Below are positions 13,606-25,329 of a DNA stretch of 64,000 nt, piece after piece. Source of the DNA: Dermatophagoides farinae (taxonomy: Eukaryota > Arthropoda > Arachnida > Sarcoptiformes > Pyroglyphidae); NCBI RefSeq assembly GCF_024713945.1, contig NC_134684.1, positions 2,337,001 to 2,401,000 of the forward strand. The letters run 5' to 3'. The notes below the pieces were generated by a model. That model was not told the DNA's origin. It ran no database searches and saw only the letters and a program-made list of their open reading frames with translations. A program made the translations under genes and the position numbers. Each line of letters opens with the position of its first letter. The first letter of the stretch is position 1.

Positions 13606-14538
13606 ATGTCAAAAAATTGGTTTCGTAAAGATTTTGATTATCTTGTTGGCCGTCGATTGCAACGTTGTCCACAACCATCAAGCAATCAAAGACAGAAAAG
13701 ATCATCCGCCGATAGGCCACAACATCTTCCTCATTTAAAACGTCATAATCGTTTGGCACATTTGAAATGTGATGGAAAAAACTTTCAACAAAAATGTTTC
13801 GAAAATCGTCGTCATGTGAAATATACATTCACTGATCAGCCATTCAATTCGCGATTAACCTTGGAACCAAGACTTGAAATTTTTGGCCCGAATAAAATAC
13901 TAGATGATGACGACATTCAGCTGGGATGGAATCCAGGTATATTCGCAAATAAAAAATCCGTTCGCATTAATGAACGTCGTAAACATGGTGACAAAATAAA
14001 TAAAAACAAGCAACTTAATTATGTGGATGAATTTCTCACGGAAACGTATGATGAACCTATGAATGAATCGCCATTTCTACATTCACCGACCGTAAGAGCG
14101 ACTGGTCAACAAATTCCCCGTCTTACAACCACAATTGAGCGAGTGGAAGAAAAATCAGCCAATCTGAATTCAAATGATTTAAATTTTCAAGGCAAATACA
14201 TTCATGTGAACGAGACCGAATTAGACCTTCATTCATCGAATGATTACTCAATCATATCGTCGGAAGACAATTTATCTCAATTCAATCTTACAACACCGGA
14301 CCATGAAACGATTTCATTTGAAATGGACGCCAATACTAATAATGATAATGATGATAATCCTTCTCGTAAATTATGCAAACATTCGAGCGGCATTTTTCCT
14401 GCCCACTATTTTCAAAATGATCCTTATTTCCATGATCCATTTAATTACAATCGTCATCAAATTAGATATTCATCATTTGATACATTTGATTTTTACAACG
14501 ATGATGATGATAATATTGCTCATATATTTGAAAAATGA
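13606..14538 (+). CDS. Uncharacterised hydrophilic protein, orphan
   Basis: Intronless frame of 310 residues starting MSKNWFRKDFDYLVGRRLQR. I do not recognise a family. The N-terminal 60 residues are basic (several KR, RR and HLKRH patches that could serve as nuclear localisation signals). The middle has a more ordered-looking segment around residues 75-125 (TFTDQPFNSRLTLEPRLEIFG, then LGWNPGIF). The C-terminal third is acidic and Asn/Asp/His/Tyr-rich, ending in a DDDD run. No signal peptide or membrane segment is visible. Codon use resembles the neighbouring genes, and the frame is long for this base composition, so it is probably real. Its stop lies 41 bp from the stop of the convergent FTSJ1 gene, and the gap contains TTTATT and ATTAAA-type sequences that could serve as poly(A) signals for both. 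Confidence 0.65.
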   Translation: MSKNWFRKDFDYLVGRRLQRCPQPSSNQRQKRSSADRPQHLPHLKRHNRLAHLKCDGKNFQQKCFENRRHVKYTFTDQPFNSRLTLEPRLEIFGPNKILDDDDIQLGWNPGIFANKKSVRINERRKHGDKINKNKQLNYVDEFLTETYDEPMNESPFLHSPTVRATGQQIPRLTTTIERVEEKSANLNSNDLNFQGKYIHVNETELDLHSSNDYSIISSEDNLSQFNLTTPDHETISFEMDANTNNDNDDNPSRKLCKHSSGIFPAHYFQNDPYFHDPFNYNRHQIRYSSFDTFDFYNDDDDNIAHIFEK

Positions 14539-14579
14539 AATTTATTAATGATCAATATTTATTAAATTAAATTACATCA

Positions 14580-15512
14580 TCATGTATCGATGCTATCAGA
14601 TTTAAAATCCATTGGTTTATCTAAAGCGTTTGCTTTTCTCAATTGAACAGCTACTTTATATGGTGGATCTATTGGTTTTTGATTTGGTTCGTGATATTTA
14701 TAATCTTTTTGATTGTCAATATTCAATGAATAAGTCGTATCCGAATCGAATCCGGATAGATCGCCACAAGCCATAAATGGAATGATAGTTCGATTCACGT
14801 GGAATTTATTTTCATCCAATTGTTCGAAATATTTTTGACATTCGCCTTCCATCAATGTGTTGAACATTGTAGGTTCATATTGATTAGGTGGATTATAGCC
14901 ACGGCAAACAGTAAAAGCTTCAATCGATGATGTTCGACTACTGCGTGGTTTCGAAATGATTACTTCATCAAAAAAAATCTTCAATTGTGAATACAATAGT
15001 TCAACATCTTTACCACGAAAGATTTTAGCCACAAATGTTCCACCCGGTTTCAATATATGTGTGGTAATATTGACGCCTGCTAATAAAAGTTCAGCTTGAA
15101 TGTATGTATCGATATCATGCAATCCAGTAACATCTGGAGCACCATCACAAACAACCAGATCCGCAGCTATTCCATCGAAATGATCGATAATGGCTGTGGC
15201 TGTAGAATGATTGGTTATATCACCTTGGAGCTGTATGACACCCGGTATTGGAGCCATAGCTTGTAGATCGACGGCTACAATTTTGCAACATTCTTTGTTG
15301 TCATTTTTATCGTCGGATACAAGAAGACGACGAGCCAAAACTTGTGACCAACTACCGGGTGCAGCACAAAGATCCACACAACGTTTGACACCGTTCAATA
15401 TATGAAATTGATCATCAATTTGAAGTAGCTTGAAAGCTGATCGTGCTCGATAACCTTCTTCCTTGGCCAAACGATAATAGATGTCACGTTTATCTTTGCC
15501 GAATTTTCCCAT
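14580..15512 (-). CDS. FTSJ1: tRNA 2'-O-methyltransferase (FTSJ1/TRM7 family)
   Basis: Single exon, 310 residues, starting [20 protein letters not shown]. It has the RrmJ/FtsJ fold signature [14 protein letters not shown] (residues 46-59) for S-adenosylmethionine binding, and the full catalytic tetrad K28, D123, K163, E198 (contexts [30 protein letters not shown]). By family knowledge it methylates the ribose of positions 32 and 34 in the anticodon loop of tRNAs such as tRNA-Phe, with partner proteins THADA/TRM732 and WDR6/TRM734, in the cytoplasm. Length agrees with animal FTSJ1 (about 300-330). It is transcribed divergently from haspin, with 521 bp between start codons. Confidence 0.96.
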   Translation of the reverse strand: MGKFGKDKRDIYYRLAKEEGYRARSAFKLLQIDDQFHILNGVKRCVDLCAAPGSWSQVLARRLLVSDDKNDNKECCKIVAVDLQAMAPIPGVIQLQGDITNHSTATAIIDHFDGIAADLVVCDGAPDVTGLHDIDTYIQAELLLAGVNITTHILKPGGTFVAKIFRGKDVELLYSQLKIFFDEVIISKPRSSRTSSIEAFTVCRGYNPPNQYEPTMFNTLMEGECQKYFEQLDENKFHVNRTIIPFMACGDLSGFDSDTTYSLNIDNQKDYKYHEPNQKPIDPPYKVAVQLRKANALDKPMDFKSDSIDT

Positions 15513-16033
15513 TTATTTAATAAAATAAAATAAAACCATTTAGTGCAAATTTCTGGTAAAATTCGATGCCACTTTGTTTATTTTTTTTTTTTTTTTTTTT
15601 GAAAATCGATTTTTATTATTTGTTGACACTGCTTTAAGTGCAAACATGTGTGTGTGGCATGGATCTATAATGCATGCATGCATGTATCAGTGACACTATT
15701 ATGCAATACAATCCATTCATAGACAACGTGGTCGAATAAAATATTGATTCACATTTGATAACTTATTTTTTTTATTTTATTCTTTTCGGAAATAATTTTT
15801 TCTTTTCCATCTGTCAAAAGACATTCACATATCTATATGGCGGCAAATTTATGTTCTACATTTCATTATAAGACGACAGTGTATTGCAACAATTGCAATT
15901 AAATTCAAAATTGATTTAATTTCAACACTAAAAAAAAAATGGAACCAAGTATATACTTCCTTTTTATAAATAGCACCAAATGTTTCGTTATTTTTTTCGT
16001 TAATTTTTTTGGTTCTTTAATTTTGTGGCCAAA
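15513..16033. other. Divergent intergenic space, FTSJ1 / haspin
   Basis: Likely bidirectional promoter region. It contains a T tract near 15581-15600, a GCATGCATGCATG run near 15672, and a CTATATGGCGGCAAATTTATG patch at 15834-15853 that stands out from the AT-rich background. No coding signal. Confidence 0.4.
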
Positions 16034-17389
16034 ATGATTCGAAACGATCGTAATCGATTAAAGGATTCACGTTTTTTCACCAAATTGGTAAGTTATATTT
16101 TAAATGTTAATTCATCTATTTTGTTATAATGTTCAATATCGATAAACTTAGTATAAACTTTTCCTTGAAAACGATCAAGGACGATCGAAAATTTTGGATG
16201 TGACAAGAGTTGATCGTCCAAAATTTGTTGAATTATCATTTGTTGGTTCCGGTTCGTATGCTGATGTGTTTCGTTCGAAAGCAAATGGTGAATTTGTATT
16301 GAAAATGATACGTTTACTACCGGATGAAATATTGAAACGAATTCAATCGTCTACTATATCCCGACATACAAGCTATTCAGATGCCTATCAAGAATGTAAA
16401 ATTTCTGATGCATTATCACAATTACAGAATCTGGTTATCAAAAATCGTTCTTACCGTTGTTCAATATTTCCTCAGATATTCTCCAAATTCCTATCCAAAG
16501 ATATTTCTTTTAATCATAAAAAAAGTTACCAAACATTTTCCGAAATTGAATGTCAATATTCAATTGATCCAATTGAACATTTTGGAATAAATGTTTCCAG
16601 AGAGAATCTTCTGATGGTCATGGAAGATTGTGGTCAATTAATGATCGATCTCATCGATGATCTTCACCCATATGCAATGTTATCGATATTGAAACAAATT
16701 ATCGTAGGTCTAATGATTGCAGAACAAGTTTTTGAATTCGAACATCGTGATCTACATTCGGGCAATATTTTATTGCAGCCCTTTCAACAGCATTCAATTC
16801 CATTCACATATGATAATAAAGTGATATCGATTCCTAGCTATGGCTTTTTGGTAAAGATCATTGATACCACTTTTTCTCGTCTAAAATATGGTAAATGGTT
16901 CATCTATTAGTCATTTTTTTTTAATTTTCAATTTATTTAACCATAGATAACATAATTTACTTCAAAGACATGACATGTTTGTTTGAAAATTTTGAGGAAA
17001 AAAAATGTCGTCGTGCTAATGAAAAATGTCCAATACGTATGCAGGATATGATTTATGATCAAATGTCACAAGTTATTCAAAATGAATGGCAAAAATTTTA
17101 TCCAAAAACTAATTGTATCTGGATAAAATATGTTATTTATAAGATGCGAAAATCTTTATCAACTCGTATGCAACAATTTGAATCTTCCACAGATTCGGTA
17201 ACCAAAAATCGCCGTTCATCATTATCATCAATGACATATGCACATCGTGTTTACCGTTTGTTAGAACAATATAATAGATTAATGGATAAATGTTCAAATT
17301 TATTGCAATGTTTTTACACCATTATCAATGATCAATCTGGACTCAATGATTTTGTTCGAATAAGCTTTTTCACCAATGCTGATGAATGA
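16034..17389 (+). CDS. Haspin-type serine/threonine kinase
   Basis: Three exons: 16034-16087, 16152-16890, 16947-17389, giving 411 residues. The kinase signatures are those of haspin: glycine-loop-like GSGSYADVF, catalytic FEHRDLHSGNILL (about residue 213), the atypical IIDTTFSRL in place of DFG (about 254), then YFKDM and NCIWIKYVIYKM, matching the haspin C-lobe blocks FxD and NxLWLxY. Haspin phosphorylates histone H3 Thr3 at mitotic centromeres, which recruits the chromosomal passenger complex. The protein is compact: only about 45 residues precede the kinase domain, against about 470 in vertebrate haspin. A Ser/Arg-rich insert (residues 335-360) lies in the C-lobe tail. The second exon begins at the AG at 16150-16151; the alternative AG at 16178-16179 breaks the frame. 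Confidence 0.9.
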
Positions 17390-17957
17390 ATGGGGTGTGG
17401 TGGTAGTAATAATAATAAATAGTGATGAATGGTGTTTGTAATTCTAGATCAAAACACAGCAGTTTGAACACATTTCGTTATGGATAAAATAACATTCGGT
17501 CTTTTTTTTCTATTTTAGTGTGGCCAAAATGTGACAATATAAATAAACAATGATAATAAACAGAGTTTGTTTTTTTTTTTAGAAAAAAAATGCACTCAAC
17601 TATCATTTCGATGATAACGTGTTTTAATCATTTTTTTTTTGTTTTTTTTTTTGAATAATCAATCAAATTTTTAATCTCTGGTGATCGATTATATTTTACA
17701 ATCAATTCGATTTTTTTTTTATATTATTCGAAATATGTATACAATATAAAAATATAAATTGAATACATGAATGGGTTATCAATTTTGTTTTTGTTTTTTG
17801 TTTTGGTATTTACAAAAATAACCTTGTTGCCTGATGTGCACTTATTTTATATAAACAATAATTTTCTGAACAGGAAATTTTCATTATACATCGTTTTTTT
17901 TTTAAAAATACAATATATATCACCATCATCATATTTTACATTAATTCTATTCGTTCA
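17390..17957. other. Haspin / tetraspanin convergent spacer
   Basis: 3' UTR of haspin on the left and of the minus-strand tetraspanin on the right. T-rich, with ATAATAAAC and ATAAACAATG near 17540 as possible poly(A) signal context. The open frame that covers the right half on the plus strand is antisense to the tetraspanin UTR and not credible. Confidence 0.45.
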
Positions 17958-19236
17958 TCAATGAAAACCATGTCCACGAGTAATAGGAGTTTTTCTTGTT
18001 CTTTTTAGTCTTGGTGTTGAATGTACTGAACGACAAAAACAAATACTGGCCAATATACCGATAAACTTGAAATAGTGTAATGAAAAAAAATAGAAAATAG
18101 AAATAAATTAATTGAATGAAATAATTTGCAAATTAAATTACCGAAAATCCAGCCAAACCAACACCTAATCCGATAAACATTTTACATTCAGAACGTATGA
18201 ATTCATCAACAAGTTGCATACATCCCTGTTTTGAAATCAATCAATCATCATTATTTATATAAAGTGAATATAAATAAATATAACATAACACGATATGATA
18301 ATTAATTACCTTCTGATTTCGAAATGGTCGATTTTCATCATCATTATCTGATTGGCACATTGTTTCATTAATAGGCTTAGGATTAAGATGTGAATTTTTT
18401 TCCATACGATTGGCAAGCTTACAACATGTACGACTTACAATAAGTATACCATCAGGTAATCGATTTTCAATCTGTTTTTGTAACCATCGTGAATGTTGAT
18501 AATCGGCTGGTGATTCAATACCACAACATTCAAACTATAATTTTATAAGAAAAATTTAACAAAATTAAAACAAAAAAAAAAACGAAAATTGAAAATTTGG
18601 AAACTAACTTTTGTTTGTGCTAAATCTACAGCTGCTGTAAATGATGAATGAATACCATATTCATTTTGTAAAAGTAGCACAAAATCAATGGTTGATTGTC
18701 TAGAAAAAATTCTTTCCTTGAATATAACGGCCAACATACCAATGGTCATTTCCAATGAAAATGTAAGCATCAATAAAAATGTGTACTACAAAGTGATTAA
18801 AAATTTAAAAATTTTTTTCATTTTTAATTCTAGTGTCGAAAATAAACAACGAAAACAACTTACAATGAACAATAAACATCGATTGTTTTCCATAGCAGTG
18901 AAACAACCACATAAAGCCATCAAAAATGTTAACGTTCCAAGAAAGACAAGAATCCATGCAAGCAATTGTAAAAGGGCCAAATTATTTCTTGGTGCAAAAA
19001 ATAATAAAAACAATGATGCCAATTCATCTTGTACAAGATAATAAACACCAAAAATGAATATGATTATACTAGAAATCTGTATCAATTTAAATGCAAAACA
19101 AAAAACAAAAATAAAATAATGATATGATATTCGAATGATAAATCAACAAAATTACCCAGAATATTATGTTGAACAAAAACAAGAATCTCTTGGCACAGAT
19201 TGCTTCGTCATCTGGATTAAATTCCATCATCATCAT
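17958..19236 (-). CDS. Tetraspanin
   Basis: Six exons on the minus strand: 19236-19156, 19076-18864, 18785-18609, 18534-18310, 18225-18142, 18065-17958, every junction in phase 0, 295 residues. Four membrane segments in tetraspanin order: TM1 (about 18-42), TM2 (about 63-85) followed by GCFTAMENNRCLL, TM3 (about 99-120, YTFLLMLTFSLEMTIGMLAV), and TM4 (about 252-272, FIGLGVGLAGFSFIGILASI). The large loop carries the family hallmark CCG (FECCGIES), a second CC pair (SRTCCKLA) and further Cys in ETMCQS and the GCMQ before TM4, plus an N-glycosylation site (NET). The short basic C-tail ends RGHGFH. Tetraspanins organise membrane microdomains with integrins and other partners; which paralogue this is cannot be said. 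Four ATGs in a row open the frame, and the first is used here. Confidence 0.93.
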
Positions 19237-19437
19237 TTGGAATACAAATCAATGGATTAATAATATAGAAATCAATGAAGAAAAAAGTGAATAAGACATA
19301 TTCATCATTCATCAATGAGCAATGTTGAATAACTAATCATCATCATCATCATGGATCATTGGAGTTATACGACGATGTTGTTGTTGTTGTTGTTTTTTTT
19401 TGTATTCGCGAACACTACATCTGGGACACATCAGAAA

Positions 19438-19469
<32 letters not shown>

Positions 19470-22400
19470 TAATACATTCACGATGATTTTGAATGAAGAA
19501 ATGAAAAAAAAAGACTTTTCATCTATTTAACAATAACCAAATGACGACAACAATCAATGATGACGATGATTATTATTTTTTATATTATTGTTGTTGTGTG
19601 TCGTTGTTGTTTGGTCAACAGTTGACGTTTACAGTCGACATCATTATCATATATGACCATAATAATATAATATAACCATCTTTATAATTTTGAATGTTCA
19701 TATATATTGTGGTTAACAGCATATACTGTATTTCCGTGTATATTTGTGGTGTGTTGTGTTCATTCATTCATTCGGGTAATTCATCTACCGTTTTGTGTGT
19801 GTGTGTGTGTTTACTACTAAATTCAAATTTGTTCTTCACTCTATTTCTTTCGTTTCAAAATCCAACTTTGTTCCAATGTAACTGAACAAAAACAACAACA
19901 AACAACAACAACAACAGCAACAGCAGCAACAACAACAACAACAACAATAATAATCTTGGGCGTCAATAATTATTTTCTCTGGTCTTTGTTTCATTTCCTT
20001 TGCAGCAGCAGTATGTGTATTCGCTTGGTTGATCTGAATATTATTGTTAATAAATAATGTCACTTCTTTTTTGATTTGTCTATTTATTTTTTTTATTTTT
20101 ATACAAATAGCCACTCAAATCCTGAATACGCCCTTGATAATATGAATGGTGATGAGAATTTTCATAATTCATGAATTTATTTCTATTTCGTCATTCATGT
20201 TTTCACTATAAACATATACAGTGCCAAAAAAAAAAAATATTCGAATCCAACAAATCCATGACCATTCTATGATTATGAAAAAAAAACAAAACGACGACTC
20301 TGATTTAAATCTTTTTGGTATTTATTTGGAGATAGGTCAAGGTGAAAATGAATAGAATGTAAAAACCTCTTGAAGGCTATCATTATTTGTCACCATGAAA
20401 GAATTTCATTTTTTATCTTTGAATTTTTTTTTCCAATTATTGACAGCTGAATTTTGAATATTCAACATTCAACATTTAGATGCTGTTTTTTTTTTGATTA
20501 ATGAATTTCAGCCAACATCATAATTTGTCAATCATTTCATTATAGGTCTGTTCACAATTCAATCAGTATAAGATTGAGTGTAGAAAAATTGATGAATTGG
20601 CTTTTGTATGTTAAAAAATCAATAAAAATTGATATATAAAAAAAAAATTTGAAATTTCTCGGAAAAATTGATGACAATATAGTTTTTTTTCACAGTATAT
20701 ACCATATTAATATTGAAAAATATTGATGATGTTGTGATATTTTTTTTTTTCATTTGTACATTGAATCAAACCCTATAATACACAACCACATGAATTGAAT
20801 ATGAATGTTTTAGCAATTTAATCATTCAAACGATTTGCGATATCGAATATTATGTGTGTATATGTGTTTGTCTATGTGTCTAATTGTGATATGAATGGCG
20901 TCATTAATTCATTTTCAGTAGCATCAAAAAAAAAAAAAAAAATTGATCAAAATCTTTCATCTTTTCATTATGTTTTGGAATGAAATTCAAGTAACGTTTA
21001 AGTTACTTCCGTCTGCAAATAATAGTTTCATAGTTGTGTATTTCTTTTTGTATTATTTAAATTATTATTATATGATTCATTTGAAATGACAATTCATTTT
21101 TTTTTTAATGATTATTATTGACATTTGCCATGTACTGAATTGACCTTTAAGTGCATATTATGAACCTATCGAATGTCTGACATTTCAATGAAATCACAAA
21201 TGTTTTTCGATTCAAACAAGAAAACAAATGGCTTCTTCATCCATCTTCATCATCGTTATAAAGTAAATTTTCTTCCACTGGATTAGATATTAATAAATAT
21301 ATTAAATCCATTTATTTGTAGGTTTTTTTTAATCTATTGTCAAAGTATTGGTGTGTGTGTGTGTGTGTGAGCATCTAACAAAGAAAAAGATCTAATCACA
21401 ATTAGGAAATTCCATTTATAACAAATGAGAAGATATGATGAAAAAGAATATCAATCGGTATATATACCATTATTATTATCATGTGATACAATATGAACGG
21501 AAATCCGATAATTCTGAAGAATTTCCTGGCAAAAAAAAAAGAGTTGAAATGATGATGATGATGATGATGATGTAACAATTAATCAATCATGACATAATCT
21601 CACCTAAATTTTGTCCACCTTGTTTCATTACTTTATTTTCCCCAACATTATTATTGTATTGTTTTTTTTTCATGGAAAAATGTCTCTGACACATCAAATT
21701 GATACTTTAAATTTATTATTATTTTTTTCATATCAATTATTGTTGGCACGCTTTTATCAGCTCTAATAAACATTATATATTATGCCATTTGATATATATA
21801 TATACAATGATGATTTGTAATCATCATTGAAATTACTTCATCATTGTTATCGTTATTCAAATAAAAACAGTAATCAGATTCGTTCAATCACGATTGATCA
21901 CGTTTTTTTTCTGTTTATTATTTATTATTTATCAGATAATTTGTCCGACTTTGAATCGACCCTTTTCGTACACAAATATTATGAACAAAAAAACAATTGA
22001 ATGAAATTGCAATCAAATATCAATGTACCCGTTGTTAGGGTTTTCTCAATCAATCAATCAATCAATTCGTTTTACATTCATGATTATTATCATTAAAAAA
22101 AAAGCTAAAACTAAAAACAAAAATTACAAATTACACATATAATATAATTCAATATAAATTCAAATCATGATAATCAATATATTTATGATATTGATTTTGT
22201 TATTCAATAATAAAAAAAAATGTGATATTGATATTTAGCTATGAAGAAAAAAAGAAAATCGGAAACAACCAGATATGGAGACCAAAGAAAAAAAAACCAA
22301 AATAAGTAATATTGTTTTCCAATATTAATAGGGTAATAAATATACACATGCAATGCAATAATCACCCCTTTTTTTGCATTGTTATGTTATTATCGATATT

Positions 22401-23397
22401 CATTCACAGATTCATTTTTTTTCTTCATTTTTCTTCACTTTGTAAATTGATTGATTTTATTATCGATCAATTAGTAATGAATGAATGAATCTGTTGTGTT
22501 CGATCATGTGAGTAGTTTTTTTTTGTTTATCTTTTTCTTTTATTTTTTTTTTGCTTGAAAATAAAAATTCAAAAATTTAATCAAAAAAAAAAAACCGAAA
22601 ATTTGCATGACGCATCAAAATTGGAACCCCTGATAACAATGATAATCATCAATATAATATATACGCATATGCAAATAAATGTGGTCAAAAATAAAAACCG
22701 TCGAATAATTCGATTCGAATGTTGTGATGGCAACAGTTAGTTAGTTAGTTAGATAATGATTAGAACATGAGATGTGTATTTTTTTTTCTTGATTTGAATA
22801 CACATAAACAGGATATATGATTTTTTTTTGTTTTGTTTATTTCATTCAATACAATCAAATAAGAAATAAACAAAATATAAATCGAATCCAAAAAATATTA
22901 AATGATAATGATGATTAGTGGCGCTTCTGATACTAAATGACAATTAAATCGTCGATCATCGATTATCGAAAAAAAAATGGTTGTGGCTTCTTCACTGTAG
23001 CCTCACATATTTTTTTTTTTGCAATGTGCAAAAAAAAAATAGTAACAGATACCGTATACATTATTTTTCTTGTAGATCATGTTCACATTGTGTGAAGTAA
23101 TAAATAAAGTTTTTTTTTTTTTTTTTTTTTGATTTTGAAGATAATAATGATGAACAGTGAAGAAAAAAAATTGAATCGTATGATTCCTGGAAATGGTGGT
23201 ATAAATAAAAATTTGTGGCCAGCAAAAAAAAAATTCATTCAGAATTGATTCACAAAAATCGTGTGTGTGTGTGTGTGTGTGTGTGTGAAATTTATTTTTT
23301 TTTGTTGTTGTTGTTTTGCTCTCTTTCTTTTTCTCATTCATCGTCATTTATTATTGATAAACAAACACAAGTGAAACAAAACAAAACAAAACAAAAA
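19237..23397. other. 4.2-kb intergenic region, repeats only
   Basis: No exon supported on either strand. It contains a mixed CAA/CAG tract (19885-19949) that yields poly-Cys or poly-Gln frames, GT runs near 19795 and 21352, GAT runs near 21550, poly-A/T tracts, and an AGTGGCGCTT motif at 22916-22925. It separates two divergently transcribed genes (tetraspanin, minus; P450, plus), so both promoters should lie here. Confidence 0.45.
19885..19949. repeat. CAA/CAG trinucleotide tract
   Basis: About 65 bp of ACAACA units interrupted by three or four CAG units. Non-coding by context; the minus-strand reading gives a meaningless Cys run. Confidence 0.85.
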
Positions 23398-25329
23398 ATG
23401 ATTTTAATTGTCATATTCTTTTTATTAGTGTTCATTATACATAGTTTTATTCAAATTATTCAATGGCTAATCAATCAACATCGTTTATATTTAATAATCA
23501 AAACTATACCTGGTCCAAAAATTAATTTTCCATTATGGGGAAACATTAATCTATTGACAGGAATATTACGAAATCAACCAATCGGTTTACAATCTAAAGC
23601 ATTTATTAATCTAATGAATGATATTTGTGAACAATATGATCCAAATAATCGTATCGGTTTGATTCGTCTTTGGTTTGGACCATTTGTGCCAATCATAATA
23701 ATAACCAATGCTAATATTGCACAAAAAATTCTAAATAGTAAAGATCATCTTGACAAGGCAACATTTTATTCATTATTTCGTTATGCAATAAAGGATGGTG
23801 TTTTCACCAGGTAATAATAAAAACAATTAATCAATATTCATTTTAATATCATGATGATCATTTTTGCTAATTTTCAATATAGCAAAACAGAAAAATGGCT
23901 ACATCAAAAACGTGAAATACAAAACCATTTAAAATTTAAAGCTTTACAACGTTATATTGCCAACACGGAACGACATCTAGCGACATTGAATGAACGTATA
24001 GATGCCGTTATTGATGATATGAATAAAAATGGTCAAATTGATGATATAAAACCGATTCTATCAACATTCGTTTTAGATGTTCTTGGTGGTAAGTATAAAA
24101 AATTTTATTTTAAGTAATTTATTATTGATTATCATTATTTTAATTTATATTCAAATCAGAAAATCTATTCAGTACAAAATTTCATTCACAATCAACTGGT
24201 GTTGAACCGAAATTTGTTCGTTCGGTGAATCGAATGTTGGAATTAAGCTACATACCATTCTTACAGCCATGGTCATATTATTTCAATAAAAGCATTCTCG
24301 TATATCTTTGTAATTTGGCTATTTTTCTAAAAACCATGAACTATGTTAACAATTTTCAATATTCAGTTCGAAAGGTAATTATAATTATATATCCTAATAA
24401 CCATTGTCACTCTATTATCATCTCTTTACTTTCATTTAGATAATATTGGATCGTTTTAAAATGAAAAAATTTGAACAAAAATCACGAAAACAATTATCAT
24501 TACTGGATTCAATGATTGAATCACGAATTTCTTCGATGAATCCTGATCGAATTCTGAAACTAAATCAAATTGAAACACAAATCAATACATTTGTCGTAGC
24601 GGGTATGTTTGTGATATGTTTAATATGTTATTCTATTGATCGAATTAATAATTGTATAATCATCATTTAGGACATGATACAACGACCAGTGCATTATCAT
24701 GGGCACTTTATCTGTTGGGTCATCATCCCGAACAACAGCAACGATTAATCAAAGAAATTGATGATTTTCTTGCCGATCTAAATTTGAATGGAGAATCAAT
24801 TACATTGCTCAGTATGAGACAATTAAAATATTTGGAAAGTGTTATTCTTGAATCATTACGTCTATATCCATCTGGTCCATTTATTGCAAGACGATCACGA
24901 TCGGAATTCAAATTGAATGAACAAACTACATTACCTGGAAATATTAATTACATTATTTTCATTCAGCATATGCATATGAATCCAGAATATTTTCGAGAAC
25001 CGAAAAAATTTTATCCAGAAAGATTTTTACGTTGCCGTAAAGAAACAGAATTTGAATGGGTAAATCATCAGGCTTATCTACCATTCAGTGGTGGTCATCG
25101 TATGTGTCTTGGTAGAGAATATGGTCTAATGCAACAACGAATGTTTCTCATCAATATATTTCGAAGATATCGTGTGAAATCATTGGATCGTTTTGGTGAT
25201 TGTCAGCCACGTTTTAATTTTTTACTATCATCAGCACATTTTCCAATACGTTTTGAAAGGCGACAGCCACAATCAACACCGGCAACACCATCATTTATGA
25301 CTACTGTATCAAGACATAGTTTTCTTTAA
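23398..25329 (+). CDS. Cytochrome P450, CYP4 clan
   Basis: Five exons: 23398-23810, 23883-24088, 24160-24374, 24440-24602, 24671-25329, 551 residues. An N-terminal membrane anchor (residues 1-22) is followed by the proline hinge PGPK. The I-helix motif AGHDTTTS (about 333), reached through INTFVVAGHDTT, resembles the CYP4 signature. The K-helix ExxR is ESLR (about 391), the meander has FYPERF, and the heme-binding loop FSGGHRMCLG holds the cysteine ligand (about residue 478). This is a microsomal monooxygenase fed by NADPH-P450 reductase; CYP4 enzymes typically omega-hydroxylate fatty acids or process hormones and xenobiotics, but the substrate here cannot be told. It stands alone rather than in a cluster. 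All exon phases agree, and no inactivating change is seen. Confidence 0.95.

Noticed and set aside
17767-17964. Plus-strand frame downstream of haspin
   Set aside because: Phe/Leu/Ile-rich reading of T-rich DNA, antisense to the end of the tetraspanin gene.
19836-20114. Poly-Cys open frame on the minus strand
   Set aside because: It reads through the CAA/CAG tract; not a protein.
22555-22740. Small plus-strand frame before the P450 gene
   Set aside because: Lys/Asn/Ile-rich reading of A-rich DNA with no start context; not credible.
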